The notes beneath the pieces are model-generated. The model did not search any database. It had not been told where the DNA came from and saw nothing but the letters and a program-made list of their open reading frames with translations. The translations under genes and the position numbers were made by a program. Below are positions 36,701 to 48,107 of a DNA stretch of 64,000 nt, one piece after another. The DNA comes from Aquatica leii (taxonomy: Eukaryota > Arthropoda > Insecta > Coleoptera > Lampyridae). The stretch's first letter is position 1. Each line of letters begins with the position of its first letter. The stretch is from assembly GCA_035610365.1 (NCBI GenBank), contig CM069436.1:35843117-35907116 (forward strand). Direction: 5' to 3'.

Positions 36701-37275
36701 GTTGCGCTACAGAAGCCTCAACCAAGTGGTCGGTACATCCAGAATCTAACACCAATCTAATACTACAATCGCTTCTTCCTGAGGTTAACACTGTCTCTGC
36801 CGATCCTTCTGCTGCGACAAATGAAATATTTTTATTTTCAGACTCACCATCTTGACTGAAGTAGCTGTGACTTCCCCTTTTTACTCTACTTCGCCCTCTC
36901 ATTCGTCTGTAGTGACCTCGACCTCTGTATTCTTTTACTTTTGTTGGGCATTGTGCTATGAGGTGATCATCCTTACCACAGGAAAAACAATTCAATCTTC
37001 TAACAGCACCTACAAATGAGTTATTACTACACTCTGGAGCTTTGTGTTGATTTTTAAATTTTAATTCGGCATCTAGTAGTTTGCTTTTTACACCATCTAA
37101 CGTTAGTTTCTCTGTAGTTGTTTCTAGAACAGTAATTACAGTTTCATATTTGTCTGGCATCGTCAAAAGTAAGTGACACACTTTATCGTCTTCTTCAACT
37201 GTTGCTCCAGTTGCCTCCAATTCACTTATTAAACAATCAAATTCTATGAAGTGATCCCGCAGATCCACATCTTCT

Positions 37276-39051
37276 TGTAACGTGTAAATTTCAACTGCGA
37301 GTCAAAATCCGCCTGAGAGTTAGGCAACTTACAGTAACATCTTCGGCCTCGAGCCGTAGTTCAAAATCACGCTTATGAGGGCGCGAAGGTTGTTAGTCGT
37401 CGACAAAATTAATTCATTTCTATGCTGTCTGTGGATCGGTTTACAACGGGGAAACATCGGAGAGGTGAGATAAATGGAATTTCTTTTCATCTGGTAACAT
37501 CTTCTACACCGACGTTTATTTTAGCATTTTGAAAATAAATCCGATTGAACCTCCGGTGCAAATAAAATCAGCACGATGTCTTGTGGACGGCCAAACACAT
37601 AAAGCGGGTTAGTATCCTCACACGTGTTAGTAATGGAGGCAAACCAACTAATCTTCACAATTTTTAGCTTCTTTGTGTCTCTTCTTTTCCTTTTTACGTT
37701 GCGGTTGATGTTAATGTGGATTCTGGATGTTCGATCTTCGCTTCTGACGCCTTCGTCTGTCGTTCTGAATTACATCTTCGTATACTTATATCTATAATCC
37801 GAGGGAAATGGTGAACGCACTAAACCAGTTCGGATGTTCGACAGAATAAGGAGAACTACAGGTAGACGAGTCCTAGTGGATCGTTGGTGCGGTGTACTCG
37901 AGGTATTTATGACACCTTTATATTGGAGTCGCGGGAGACTCGCTGTCGACCTTATTTCGGCCGGACGCTGTAGCCTTCGATTGTCAGCGGCCGCGGTGCA
38001 GGCTTAATGAACGCAAGATCGTGTTCGGGTCGCCATTTTATAATGTACTTAGACTAAGATTGATATCTCGGAGATATATCTATAAATGATTGCGGAAGTG
38101 AGAGACGACGTCGAGTGAAATTGTTTAATTACTTATGTTAATTACCGGCTTTAAGAAAAACTAAAATTGTATAAATTTATCTTATCAGCGTACTGTTCAC
38201 GTGTCTTTATAACTTGTCGGAGTAATGTTAATTATCACCTAACGTAAAACTTTATTGTGTGTAATATTTTGATAGTAATTCATTTAATACTTTACCTTTG
38301 TAATGGTCGAGTCATTACAATTATTTATGATAACTTCTCAGTCATATCTGCGTCATATACAGTAGTTATAAATTTTATCAAGGGTAGAATTTTGGGAGCG
38401 ATCCGTCTCTCTGAAATTAATTTATTATTATTATTACCGGTCCTACGACGCTTGATCAAGCTGTCACCTGACGGTACCTAACTTAGCGGGAACGCGCTTA
38501 TCTATTAATCATAGCTACCGTAGCCGCGGTAATAATTAGCTACGTAATCGGTTTTAGCTTCTGTGGCTTCCAAACTCTATTTTTGTGACTTTTGTATTTA
38601 TATGTAATTGATATATGTGCTTAATCATTTTTTCTTTGTGGGGGGGTTATATAAATAATTGTTAGGGATTTTACCAGTGGCGTAACCGTCAAGAAGTTTG
38701 TGTTTCTTCCGTTCGGAAGGAGGTTGTGAATCATTTATTAAAATAAATGGTTATTGTTAATACTAAATATGTTTTCTTTTGGGGGACTTCGGGTCTAGGC
38801 TTTCCTTTTCTCCTACCTAGACCATAATTTCTGCGAATAACAGTTCGAGAGAAGGTGGCGCACTTGGGCATTTAGCTTACCGGAACTAATTGAGTATCTT
38901 ACGATTTTCTTTAACCCGACGACCATCTGCGGCGAGGCTAGCCAAAAAGGTAAGCGATTACATCTGGTTAATTACGTTGAAGTGATACTATTCTTCATTC
39001 TTTATTTCTTTCTCCACCTTTCCCCATTAGATCACAATAAATATTGTAACA
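37276..39051 (+). repeat. Gypsy copy 2, 5' LTR
   Basis: 1,776 bp, starting TGTAACGTGTAAATTTC and ending AATATTGTAACA. This is very long for the family. It contains a 74-codon open frame that is repeated in the other LTR and looks like chance rather than a gene. Confidence 0.95.
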
Positions 39052-39410
39052 AATATTTCTGGCACCAGCAACGTGGAGCTTTCGACAATTTTCTTCTTGA
39101 ACGGGTTCTGACGGTGAATAAGTGCTACTGTTTACTGGTTCAAATTTCTTATTATTAAAATTCTTATTAGGTCCTTATTTAAATATTGGACGTGTGTATT
39201 GGTATTAGAGCTCAAGTTGTACTTTTCTGAAGTTTTACTCATTAGTTGCTTGATTCTAATTTTCTACCTAGTGGGTGAAATCTTTTTTCTTTTGCGAGAG
39301 TTTCGAATATTAATACGTGGGTTCGCGCTTCTAGTGAATTACAGTACTACCTTGTTAGTTTAGTATTAGTAGACTTAGGTTGTTGTTTCGTGTTAGGATA
39401 AGGATTACTA

Positions 39411-40814
39411 ATGGCTGCTCAGTGGAAATTGGTTGTAAATCGTCTAAATAAACAGGAGCTGCTTTATGAATTAGGTTCGAGAGGGTTAGACTCGGACATT
39501 CCTGGGAAAGAACTTCGCTCAGCGGTACGCAATGCTTTACATTTGGAAGCTAATAAAACATTTTCTCCAATTAAGTATCCGTTTTCTTTTGAAGAAGATA
39601 AGATTGCTGTAGAGGATGCTCTTGCTAAATTACTGGAACTTTACGAAAGGTTTCAAGGGGATGCTACTTCTTCTACTTATCTACGACTTACTTCGTTATG
39701 GGTTCATGCCCAACGACGATGCACTTTGCTTGCTGTGGGTACAGAGGAAGAAGGGGTTCTTCGGAATCAACTACTACTGCGATTTCAAGATTTGTTTAAT
39801 AAAGTCAACTCAAAATGCAAAAAGTTTTGGAGTACAACGTTTGCAGATTTTTCTTCGGTTCCTGCCTCTAGCCCTAAACCAAGGGATGCTCATACTGAGG
39901 AGGATTCTCCTGACTTACTTTCTTCAGAGTCGGATTCGGAGTCGGTTCCGGTAGGGGTGGCTATGGCCACTTCGCCTTACTCACTGAAATCTGGATCCGT
40001 TGGTAAACTAAACCTGGTATTTAAAGGGGATGGCTCGATTTCGTTAGGGGAATTTTTAACGAGGGTGGAGGAGTTAAGTGTCGCTCGGGGCATTACTTCT
40101 CATCAACTTTTTACTTCTGCTCCTGAATTACTCGCGGGGAAGGCTTTGTTACTGTATCGAACTCGCAAAGACTCTTTAACTACGTGGAAGGATGTGGTCA
40201 CTCTACTGAAATCAGAATTTCTGCCCACTGACTATAACGAACGCCTGTTAGAGGAGATTAAAGCTCGAACTATGGGACCTGCGGAATCGATGGGTTTATA
40301 CATCGCAACTATGCAAAGTTTGTTTCAACGTTTGAGTGATCCTTTGTCTGAAGCTCAACAACTTCGTATCATTCGACGTAATATTACGCCGTACTTTCAG
40401 ACAGCATTGGCTCTTCAGGAGGTTAGTTCGATTTCGGAATTACTTCAGTTAGGGAAAAGGTTAGAATATAACCAATATCTGACTCGATCTTTTAAACCAC
40501 CACCTTCTAGACGCTCATCTCAATTGCTAGAACCAAATTTAGCGTATGTGGAGACTGCTACTTCTACTCCTTCTTCGTCTTCAACTTCTAATAGGTCGGT
40601 GACGACACCGAAATGTTCTTCAATGAATACTATTCGTACTGGGGAAAATTTGATTTGTTGGAATTGTGGTACTAAAGGACATCTCTCTCCTCACTGTCCT
40701 AAATCTCAAATTCTACATTGCTACGGTTGTGGGAAGCATGGGGTAATAAAACCTAACTGTCAACGATGCAAAACGAAAACTTTAAACCGACAATCGGGGT
40801 CTCGAGTCGAGTGA
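39411..40814 (+). CDS. Gypsy copy 2 gag
   Basis: 467 residues, starting MAAQWKLVVNRLNKQELLYE. The first half is a helical domain followed by an acidic/Ser-rich linker (about residues 155-185). Residues 190-370 resemble a retrotransposon gag/capsid domain (LYIATMQSLFQRLSDPLSEA). Two zinc knuckles follow near residues 418-452: CWNCGTKGHLSPHC, a full CCHC, and CYGCGKHGVIKPNC, which keeps the CCHC spacing. Gag forms the cytoplasmic particle and packages RNA. It overlaps pol, which is read in the minus-one frame. The start is the first ATG after the 360 bp leader. No defects seen. Confidence 0.92.
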   Translation: MAAQWKLVVNRLNKQELLYELGSRGLDSDIPGKELRSAVRNALHLEANKTFSPIKYPFSFEEDKIAVEDALAKLLELYERFQGDATSSTYLRLTSLWVHAQRRCTLLAVGTEEEGVLRNQLLLRFQDLFNKVNSKCKKFWSTTFADFSSVPASSPKPRDAHTEEDSPDLLSSESDSESVPVGVAMATSPYSLKSGSVGKLNLVFKGDGSISLGEFLTRVEELSVARGITSHQLFTSAPELLAGKALLLYRTRKDSLTTWKDVVTLLKSEFLPTDYNERLLEEIKARTMGPAESMGLYIATMQSLFQRLSDPLSEAQQLRIIRRNITPYFQTALALQEVSSISELLQLGKRLEYNQYLTRSFKPPPSRRSSQLLEPNLAYVETATSTPSSSSTSNRSVTTPKCSSMNTIRTGENLICWNCGTKGHLSPHCPKSQILHCYGCGKHGVIKPNCQRCKTKTLNRQSGSRVE

Positions 40815-43800
40815 TGGGCTCCGATCATTCTCTAATCTCGACAAATGCTTTTGAGGGTCTCGACGAGAAGCATCGTGTGCTGTTGGATTTTATGTTTGCT
40901 AATGCGCGGGGTGATGAACGCCCGTACTTAAATGTATCTATTTTCGGTATTTCTTTTTGTGCTTTACTTGATTCAGGCGCAACGCGTACTATTTTAGGGG
41001 CACCTGGATGGAAAATTCTACAATCACTTAATCTTTCTATGACTCAGGAAGGGATTTCTTCATGTTCTGTGGCAACGGGAGCGAAATGCTCGGTGAGTGG
41101 ATCTTTGTGGTTACCGATTACTTTAGAGGGCAAAGTAAAGGCGCTGAAGGTATTGGTAGTTCCGGAGATTTCACAAGCTTTGATTCTAGGTATCGACTTT
41201 TGGAAAATGATGGGTTTTGTTCCAGACTTTCGTTCGGGACAATGGTCTTTTTCTTCTCCTATTTCTTCTATAGGTATCGACGAACTGGCTTCTAGGTTTA
41301 ATCTAACATCGGAGGAACACACGCTACTAGCGTCAGTGATTGATAAATACTTTTCTTCTCAAGTCACCAGGCTAGGGCGGACGAACTTAGTGGAACATAT
41401 TATTCGAACTACTGCAGAACCGATTAAACAACGGTACTATCCAATGTCTCCTACCATGCTACAAGTGGTTAATCAAGAACTAGACTCTATGCTGGAATTA
41501 GGCGTAGTAGAACCATCGGACAGTCCTTGGGCTAGTCCTATTGTGCTCGTGAAAAAGAAAGATGATACTTATAGATTTTGCGTAGATTTTCGGAAAGTTA
41601 ACGCCGTTACTCAGAAAGATTAGTATCCTATTCCTTATGTGTCTGCTATTCTGGATCGTCTCAAAGGTGCTAAATTCCTATCTAGCTTGGATATTCGCTC
41701 GGCGTACTGGCAAATTCCTCTTTCTACGGATTCGAAACCAATTACTGCTTTTACTGTTCCGAATCGTGGACTTTTCCAGTTTACTCGCATGCCGTTCGGA
41801 TTGCATAACTCACCTGCTACCTTTCAACGACTTATCGATCGCATCTTAGGTCCGGAATTAGAACCTTTCTGTTTTGCTTATCTCGACGACATTATTATTG
41901 CTACTCCGTCGTTTGAAGAACATCTTCATATTCTTTCGTTAGTGTTACAACGCTTAGGGAAAGCTGGTCTCACTTTGCGTAGAGATAAGTGCTATTTCTG
42001 CCGACCAGAGCTAAAGTATCTAGGTTACGTGGTCAACCAACATGGCCTCATGATGGATCCGGATAAAGTATCAGCTATCCTAGGGATACCTACACCTACA
42101 TCAGCGACCGAGGTACGACGCCTGTTAGGAATGGCTAGTTGGTATCGTAGATTTATACCAAATTTCTCTTCTATCGTTTCTCCACTATCGTTTCTGACGC
42201 GGAAAAATGTTGCGTTCCAATGGAATGAGTCCTGTGACGTAGCGTTTGATACGTTAAAGGAATTATTAGTTTCAGCACCGGTCATGTCTTGTCCTGACTT
42301 TTCACTCCCATTTACTATCCAGACCGACGCTTCAGATTTCGGTTTAGGCGCTGTTCTCTCACAGATATCTAACGAGGGAGAAAAGGTCATAAGTTACATT
42401 AGCTGCTCGCTGAAAAAGAACGAACGAAACTATTCCACGACAGAAAAGGAATGTCTCGCTGTGCTATGGGCTATCGAAAAGTTTCGACCATATGTCGAAG
42501 GGACAAAGTTTACTGTAATTACGGATCATCATTCTCTCATATGGCTTAACAAACTACAGAGTCCTTCTGGACGTCTGGCGCGGTGGTCGATCCGTTTACA
42601 ACAATATGATTTCTCGATTGTTCATCGAAAAGGGAAGGAACATGTTGTTCCAGATGCGTTGTCTCGATCTGTACCAGTGCTAGAGTCTGTTATACCGGAA
42701 ACACCTTTCTCTCCTGCTGGTCTTTCTCTTCCTATTACATACGTCTGGTATCAGAATTTATCTCGTCGTATTACTTCTTCTCCTCGCAAATTTTCGAAAT
42801 GGTGTATTGTGGATGGTCTCATCTATAAGCGTACTCGTCCTATCTCTCCTTCTGAACTGCTGAATGAATGGAAATTGGTCGTACCAAAAGATCAACGATC
42901 AAAAGTGATTGGCGATCATCATGATCCTCCTACATTTGGTCACGGTGGAGTTAAGAAGACTCTGGGGCGCTTGCGTCAATACTATTACTGGCCTCAGATG
43001 CAGCAAAAAGTAGCGGAATATATCCGTCGATGCACTGTTTGTTCAGCTCAAAAGGTGGAACAGAGGAAACCTGCTGGTTTGTTTGCTCCTAGAGCTAAAG
43101 CGACTCGACCTTGGCAAGTTCTGTGTGTAGACATTGTAGGACCTCTTCCTCGTTCATCGAAGGGACATGCGTATATTCTTGTGGCAGTGGATAACTTTAC
43201 TAAATTTTCTTGCTTCTTTCCTATGAGATCTGCGACTGCTGCTACGGTTACTAGACTTATAGAGGATAACATCTTTCTGCTATTTGGTACTCCCCAATAC
43301 ATTATTACGGACAATGGTGTCCAATTTCGAAGTCGAGAGTTCACTCGGTTGTGTTCTGCTTATCGTACTAAGGTATTATTTACGGCTCGTTATCATCCAC
43401 AGGCTAATCCTGCGGAGCGGGTTAACCGCGTTCTTAAGACCATGATTTCTGCTTTCGTAAAAGAAAACCAGCGGTCCTGGGATGCTAATTTGTCGAAAAT
43501 TGGGTGCGCCATTCGCACTGCCGAACACGAAACTATCGGGTGTACTCCTTTCTCTGCTCTGTTCAATAGGGAACATATACTTTATGGAGATCTAATGGGG
43601 ATTCCCCCTCCGGATCAAATAGAATTGCCTGATCCTGATCGTACTTCTACTACGTCAACTAACTCATACGAGTCCTTACGTGTAAAGATTCTCAACAGAC
43701 TAAAGAAGGCTGCGGTAAAGAACGCACACAATTACAACCTGCGTCGTCGCACTATCAAGTTTAAGGTAGGCGATAAAGTGTGGAAGCGTAATTATACCTT

Positions 43801-44071
43801 GTCTAGCGCTGTAGACTTCTACAATGCGAAGTTAGCTCCTAAGTTTGTTGGACCCTATCGGGTTAAAACGGTGAAGTCGCCATGGACGTATGAGCTAGAA
43901 GATGATCTCGCTCGATCTCTAGGCATCTGGCATGTCAAAGATCTGAAACCTGATTATACCAGTCCGGATGTTTCCTCATTATCGGTTGGACCTCCTATTT
44001 CTCTTTCACTTGTAGATCGCTCGTTACGATATCATCGACGTCGTAAAAGACCTAAGTTGGATGGTATCTAG
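40766..44071 (+). pseudogene. Gypsy copy 2 pol (protease, RT, RNase H, integrase) with one in-frame TAG
   Basis: The minus-one frame relative to gag is open from 40766, interrupted only by TAG at 41621-41623, and then open to 44071. In order: protease with ALLDSGATRT (about 40964); RT with SPWASPIVLVKKK, then the stop within what is usually the KDxYPIP motif, then SSLDIRSAYWQIPL and the catalytic YLDD (41879); RNase H with TDASDFGLGAVLSQ (about 42323); and integrase with HHCC finger (HHDPPTFGHGG, 42914, to CTVCSAQK), VDIVGPL, ITDNGVQF and NPAERVNRV (43130-43430). The TAG is one base from several sense codons, so it is most simply a recent inactivating mutation. Stop-codon readthrough or a sequence error are alternatives. 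Everything else looks functional. Confidence 0.9.
40781..40787 (+). promoter_or_regulatory. Minus-one ribosomal frameshift site TTTAAAC
   Basis: In the 49 bp gag-pol overlap the heptamer T TTA AAC is in the correct gag phase for a tandem minus-one slip to TTT AAA, which is the pol frame. Five bases downstream, ATCGGGG (40793-40799) can pair with CTCCGAT (40819-40825), enclosing a small CTCG/CGAG hairpin (40801-40811). This is the classic slippery site, short spacer and stem arrangement. Confidence 0.85.
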
Positions 44072-45925
44072 GGTGCTCTAAGGGTTTGACTATTCAGCTA
44101 TATTTTGACGTATCTTACTCTGAAATGGAAAAATTAGTATTACGAATTAGATTTGTGGTTGTCTTAGGTTAAGTTGTAAGTTTGTACCAAGTTACTTCAC
44201 ACTTTTACTTATTGGGTTCGTTAGCTGTAAGGTTAGGTTAAGTTCTGGTGGATACACCAATTCTTTCTTTAAGTTTGGGGTTAGTTCTTTATTAGAACTG
44301 CTTTAAGATAGACCGACACTCCAAATTACATCTATACTTGACGATGTTCCTGCTTAGTCAGTTTCTTGGAGTGTTCAGTCAATGTGAGGTGGCTCGTTTC
44401 TTTTATTGGGAAGTTTACTAGGTAAACAGAATTTCCTTCTAGTTTTGTTTTGGCCCTTGAATCGAGGTGCTATCGGGTTACTTTAGTTTAGTTAGGTTGG
44501 TTCTTAGATTTAGGATTTACTTGGGACACCTCATCCGCTTAGCGGGTTTTTGTTATCTTGAAGGATGATTTTTTTTCTGGGGTAACTTGTGTTACCAATT
44601 GTCTAGACACGTATTTGACGTGTGTAACTCTATTGCTTCGGGTGGTTGGTTGGGCAGTAGGCTGGGTCCTGGTGGGTCGACTACCTAGGGAGAGATAGTC
44701 GATCCGTACAACAACATCGTGTACTCTCTTTTCTCCTTCTGTCTTCCTGTCCTTCTATCTCTTCTTTCAATCTGTCGCCATGAGTGGGGGGGTGCCTGTT
44801 GTGGGAACCCGACGGCTGCGTGTTCGGGAAGGTTGTCTGTCTCCGTTCCGGTAGCCCCAAGCTTCGGACCAGGCATGATACCTTTCGGGGGCCGTACGGC
44901 GAGCTTGGTGGAGCTGGGCGGGGGTGGCCAATTCTTCTGAACCGGCACGTAGGATGCTCGTGGTTGTACAGGAGGCATCGCTTCCGGCTACAGTCACGCC
45001 ATTGCGGGCTGTAGTCCTTTTATTTTGGAATTTAGGGCAAAATTTAGGGATGCTTCTTTTCTTGTTTCTTTTATTTACTTTCAGGGTGGGGGGAATTTTC
45101 CCGGGTCTTCTTTCCACTGATTACGATCAGATCCTTACCGGGGTGGGAGAAGACTTGGAGTGGTCAAGTCAGTACGGGATGCGGTGACGTGCGTTTGTGT
45201 GGACTAAAGTTGGGGGGCCCAACGACGCGCTAACTCCATCTTGACGCGAGGGCTTGTGGTGGAGAACAGACTCCGACGCCACACAACCGTCCGGAACTTC
45301 GTCAGGGAAACCTTCGATCGCGACAAGGCTTCTAGGGTCGTCCTAACTTTGGGGGTCAGGGATCCTTCCCATTCCTTTGTTCCTAACCACACCGCGTCCT
45401 TTTCCTGCGGGGTTGAGTGGGGTATATTAAAGGGGGGAGTTAACTACTAGGGTTGGGGTTTCATTGGGATTTTAGGGCTTTTGGGTCCTTGACGCTAGTC
45501 TAAACTTCCGTCTTTTTCTCCTCTTCTTTTTTCTCTTAGTTGTCTTGGATCGTCGCTCCGTACTTGGAATAACGTCTCGTTCTTTATTCATACCCGGAAT
45601 CACTATTTGGTGGCTTTAACGAGCACGTTAGTTTCGTGATATTGGCCTTCTAAGTTCTTTGGAGTTTGGTTGCTCAGGCAGTATCATTTTGCTGTAGGCG
45701 TCTCTAGTCCAAGTTAGGTTTGATTGATTTTAGGGAACTTCGAAAGGTTCTGTTCCTTCATCTATCGGGTTGGGTTTCTGTGGTTTTTGGTTCCTGGGTT
45801 GGGTTGTGGTTTTCAATGTGCGGTTAGTAGGTAACGAACTTCATGGCAAGTTCCACTCTAAGTTCTTTACGGCTGCGTTTGGATTGATTTCGACCGTGGG
45901 TCTCACTTCTTGCTAGGGGGGAATT
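44072..45925 (+). other. Long untranslated 3' region of Gypsy copy 2
   Basis: 1.85 kb between the pol stop and the right LTR, GC-richer than the surroundings. It has only short overlapping open frames on both strands (44.7-45.4 kb), without signal peptide, membrane anchor or known motif, so I do not call an envelope gene. It ends in the purine tract at 45915-45925. It may be an untranslated or degenerate third-gene region. Confidence 0.55.
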
Positions 45926-47703
45926 TGTAACGTGTAAATTTCAACTGCGAGTCAAAATCCGCCTGAGAGTTAGGCAACTTACAGTAACATCTTCGGCCTC
46001 GAGCCGTAGTTCAAAATCACGCTTATGAGGGCGCGAAGGTTGTTAGTCGTCGACAAAATTAATTCATTTCTATGCTGTCTGTGGATCGGTTTACAACGGG
46101 GAAACATCGGAGAGGTGAGATAAATGGAATTTCTTTTCATCTGGTAACATCTTCTACACCGACGTTTATTTTAGCATTTTGAAAATAAATCCGATTGAAC
46201 CTCCGGTGCAAATAAAATCAGCACGATGTCTTGTGGACGGCCAAACACATAAAGCGGGTTAGTATCCTCACACGTGTTAGTAATGGAGGCAAACCAACTA
46301 ATCTTCACAATTTTTAGCTTCTTTGTGTCTCTTCTTTTCCTTTTACGTTGCGGTTGATGTTAATGTGGATTCTGGATGTTCGATCTTCGCTTCTGACGCC
46401 TTCGTCTGTCGTTCTGAATTACATCTTCGTATACTTATATCTATAATCCGAGGGAAATGGTGAACGCACTAAACCAGTTCGGATGTTCGACAGAATAAGG
46501 AGAACTACAGGTAGACGAGTCCTAGTGGATCGTTGGTGCGGTGTACTCGAGGTATTTATGACACCTTTATATTGGAGTCGCGGGAGACTCGCTGTCGACC
46601 TTATTTCGGCCGGACGCTGTAGCCTTCGATTGTCAGCGGCCGCGGTGCAGGCTTAATGAACGCAAGATCGTGTTCGGGTCGCCATTTTATAATGTACTTA
46701 GACTAAGATTGATATCTCGGAGATATATCTATAAATGATTGCGGAAGTGAGAGACGACGTCGAGTGAAATTGTTTAATTACTTATGTTAATTACCGGCTT
46801 TAAGAAAAACTAAAATTGTATAAATTTATCTTATCAGCGTACTGTTCACGTGTCTTTATAACTTGTCGGAGTAATGTTAATTATCACCTAACGTAAAACT
46901 TTATTGTGTGTAATATTTTGATAGTAATTCATTTAATACTTTACCTTTGTAATGGTCGAGTCATTACAATTATTTATGATAACTTCTCAGTCATATCTGC
47001 GTCATATACAGTAGTTATAAATTTTATCAAGGGTAGAATTTTGGGAGCGATCCGTCTCTCTGAAATTAATTTATTATTATTATTACCGGTCCTACGACGC
47101 TTGATCAAGCTGTCACCTGACGGTACCTAACTTAGCGGGAACGCGCTTATCTATTAATCATAGCTACCGTAGCCGCGGTAATAATTAGCTACGTAATCGG
47201 TTTTAGCTTCTGTGGCTTCCAAACTCTATTTTTGTGACTTTTGTATTTATATGTAATTGATATATGTGCTTAATCATTTTTTTCTTTGTGGGGGGGGGTT
47301 ATATAAATAATTGTTAGGGATTTTACCAGTGGCGTAACCGTCAAGAAGTTTGTGTTTCTTCCGTTCGGAAGGAGGTTGTGAATCATTTATTAAAATAAAT
47401 GGTTATTGTTAATACTAAATATGTTTTCTTTTGGGGGATTTCGGGTCTAGGCTTTCCTTTTCTCCTACCTAGACCATAATTTCTGCGAATAACAGTTCGA
47501 GAGAAGGTGGCGCACTTGGGCATTTAGCTTACCGGAACTAATTGAGTATCTTACGATTTTCTTTAACCCGACGACCATCTGCGGCGAGGCTAGCCAAAAA
47601 GGTAAGCGATTACATCTGGTTAATTACGTTGAAGTGATACTATTCTTCATTCTTTATTTCTTTCTCCACCTTTCCCCATTAGATCACAATAAATATTGTA
47701 ACA
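45926..47703 (+). repeat. Gypsy copy 2, 3' LTR
   Basis: 1,778 bp. Compared with the 5' LTR I see one substitution (C at 38787, T at 47439), one T fewer near 46340, one T more and two G more near 47280-47298. The length difference agrees with these changes. Confidence 0.95.
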
Positions 47704-48093
47704 TTCTTTACAACGTAACTGTAACAATTTCCTTCTTATGTACAGCTTCGAAAGAACACTTTTTCTTTCAAATATTTGCTCTAACGACTTCAACATTTCA
47801 TATGCTGTCTTGCAATGTCTTACATATTCAATATGCTTGTCCGTTATGCACATAATTATTACAGATTTTGCTTTCGCATCTTGTGCTAAAACCTCTTTCC
47901 TTCTTTCCTCGCCGAGTTCATTTGTATCTATTTCCTTTTTGATTACTTCACTAATTCCCCTTTCGTCAAGGATACATGATAATCTAAATTTCCAATTTGA
48001 AAAATTTGTCGATGTTAGTTGTGGAAAATTTGCTGTAGTTGCAGCTGTCGCCATATTCGTTCCTTTTATTATTTTGTTTTAGCACTTACGTGT

Positions 48094-48107
48094 CTGGGCC
48101 CATAACC
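48094..48107 (-). promoter_or_regulatory. copia primer binding site for initiator tRNA-Met (internal)
   Basis: The minus strand reads GGTTATGGGCCCAG directly after the LTR. It is complementary to the anticodon stem-loop of eukaryotic initiator tRNA-Met (CUGGGCCCAUAACC), the half-tRNA priming known for Drosophila copia. Confidence 0.85.

Larger units (their letters stand above)
37276..47703 (+). mobile_element. Young Ty3/Gypsy retrotransposon with 1.78 kb LTRs (copy 2)
   Basis: The LTRs are 37276-39051 and 45926-47703, flanked by an exact 4 bp target duplication TTCT (37272-37275 and 47704-47707). The insertion lies in the copia gag gene, on the opposite strand. gag is intact and pol has a single in-frame TAG. 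The two LTRs differ by eye at one base plus three homopolymer length changes, so the insertion is recent. A possible priming site TGGCACCAG lies 8-9 bases after the left LTR. A purine tract, AGGGGGGAATT (45915-45925), ends at the right LTR. No envelope gene was found. Confidence 0.96.
33812..48054 (-). pseudogene. copia gag-pol polyprotein, split by the Gypsy insertion and frameshifted
   Basis: The gene starts at 48054 (MATAATTANFPQLTSTNFSN) and runs to the insertion at 47704. It resumes in the same frame at 37275 and stays open to about 34360. Domains on the minus strand: gag; zinc knuckle CFSCGKDDHLIAQC (about 36990); protease LDSGCTDHLV (about 36745); integrase HHCC and core with LHTDIGGPI, IRCDNGGEF and MNGVSERINR (36380-35880); and RT with WVFKIKENGIKKARLVAKGY and the catalytic FVDDII (about 34755). 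RNase H follows after a frameshift near 34360 (SDADWAS) and a second near 34170 (ending with ILTKPL at about 33870). The polyprotein would have made particles, copied and integrated the element. It is inactivated by the insertion and by both frameshifts. Confidence 0.9.

Noticed and set aside
38257-38481. 74-codon open frame, repeated at 46906-47130
   Set aside because: It is duplicated only because it lies in the two LTRs; hydrophobic low-complexity sequence with no family.
38522-38533. AGCCGCGGTAAT, identical to part of the small-subunit rRNA 530 loop, in both Gypsy LTRs (also 47171-47182)
   Set aside because: Only about a dozen bases match and the neighbouring sequence is not rRNA-like; coincidence inside an LTR.
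42025-42390. Minus-strand 121-codon open frame
   Set aside because: Antisense to intact Gypsy reverse transcriptase/RNase H coding sequence.
44685-45187. Possible envelope gene after Gypsy pol
   Set aside because: Short overlapping frames on both strands, no signal peptide, no membrane span and no cleavage site pattern.
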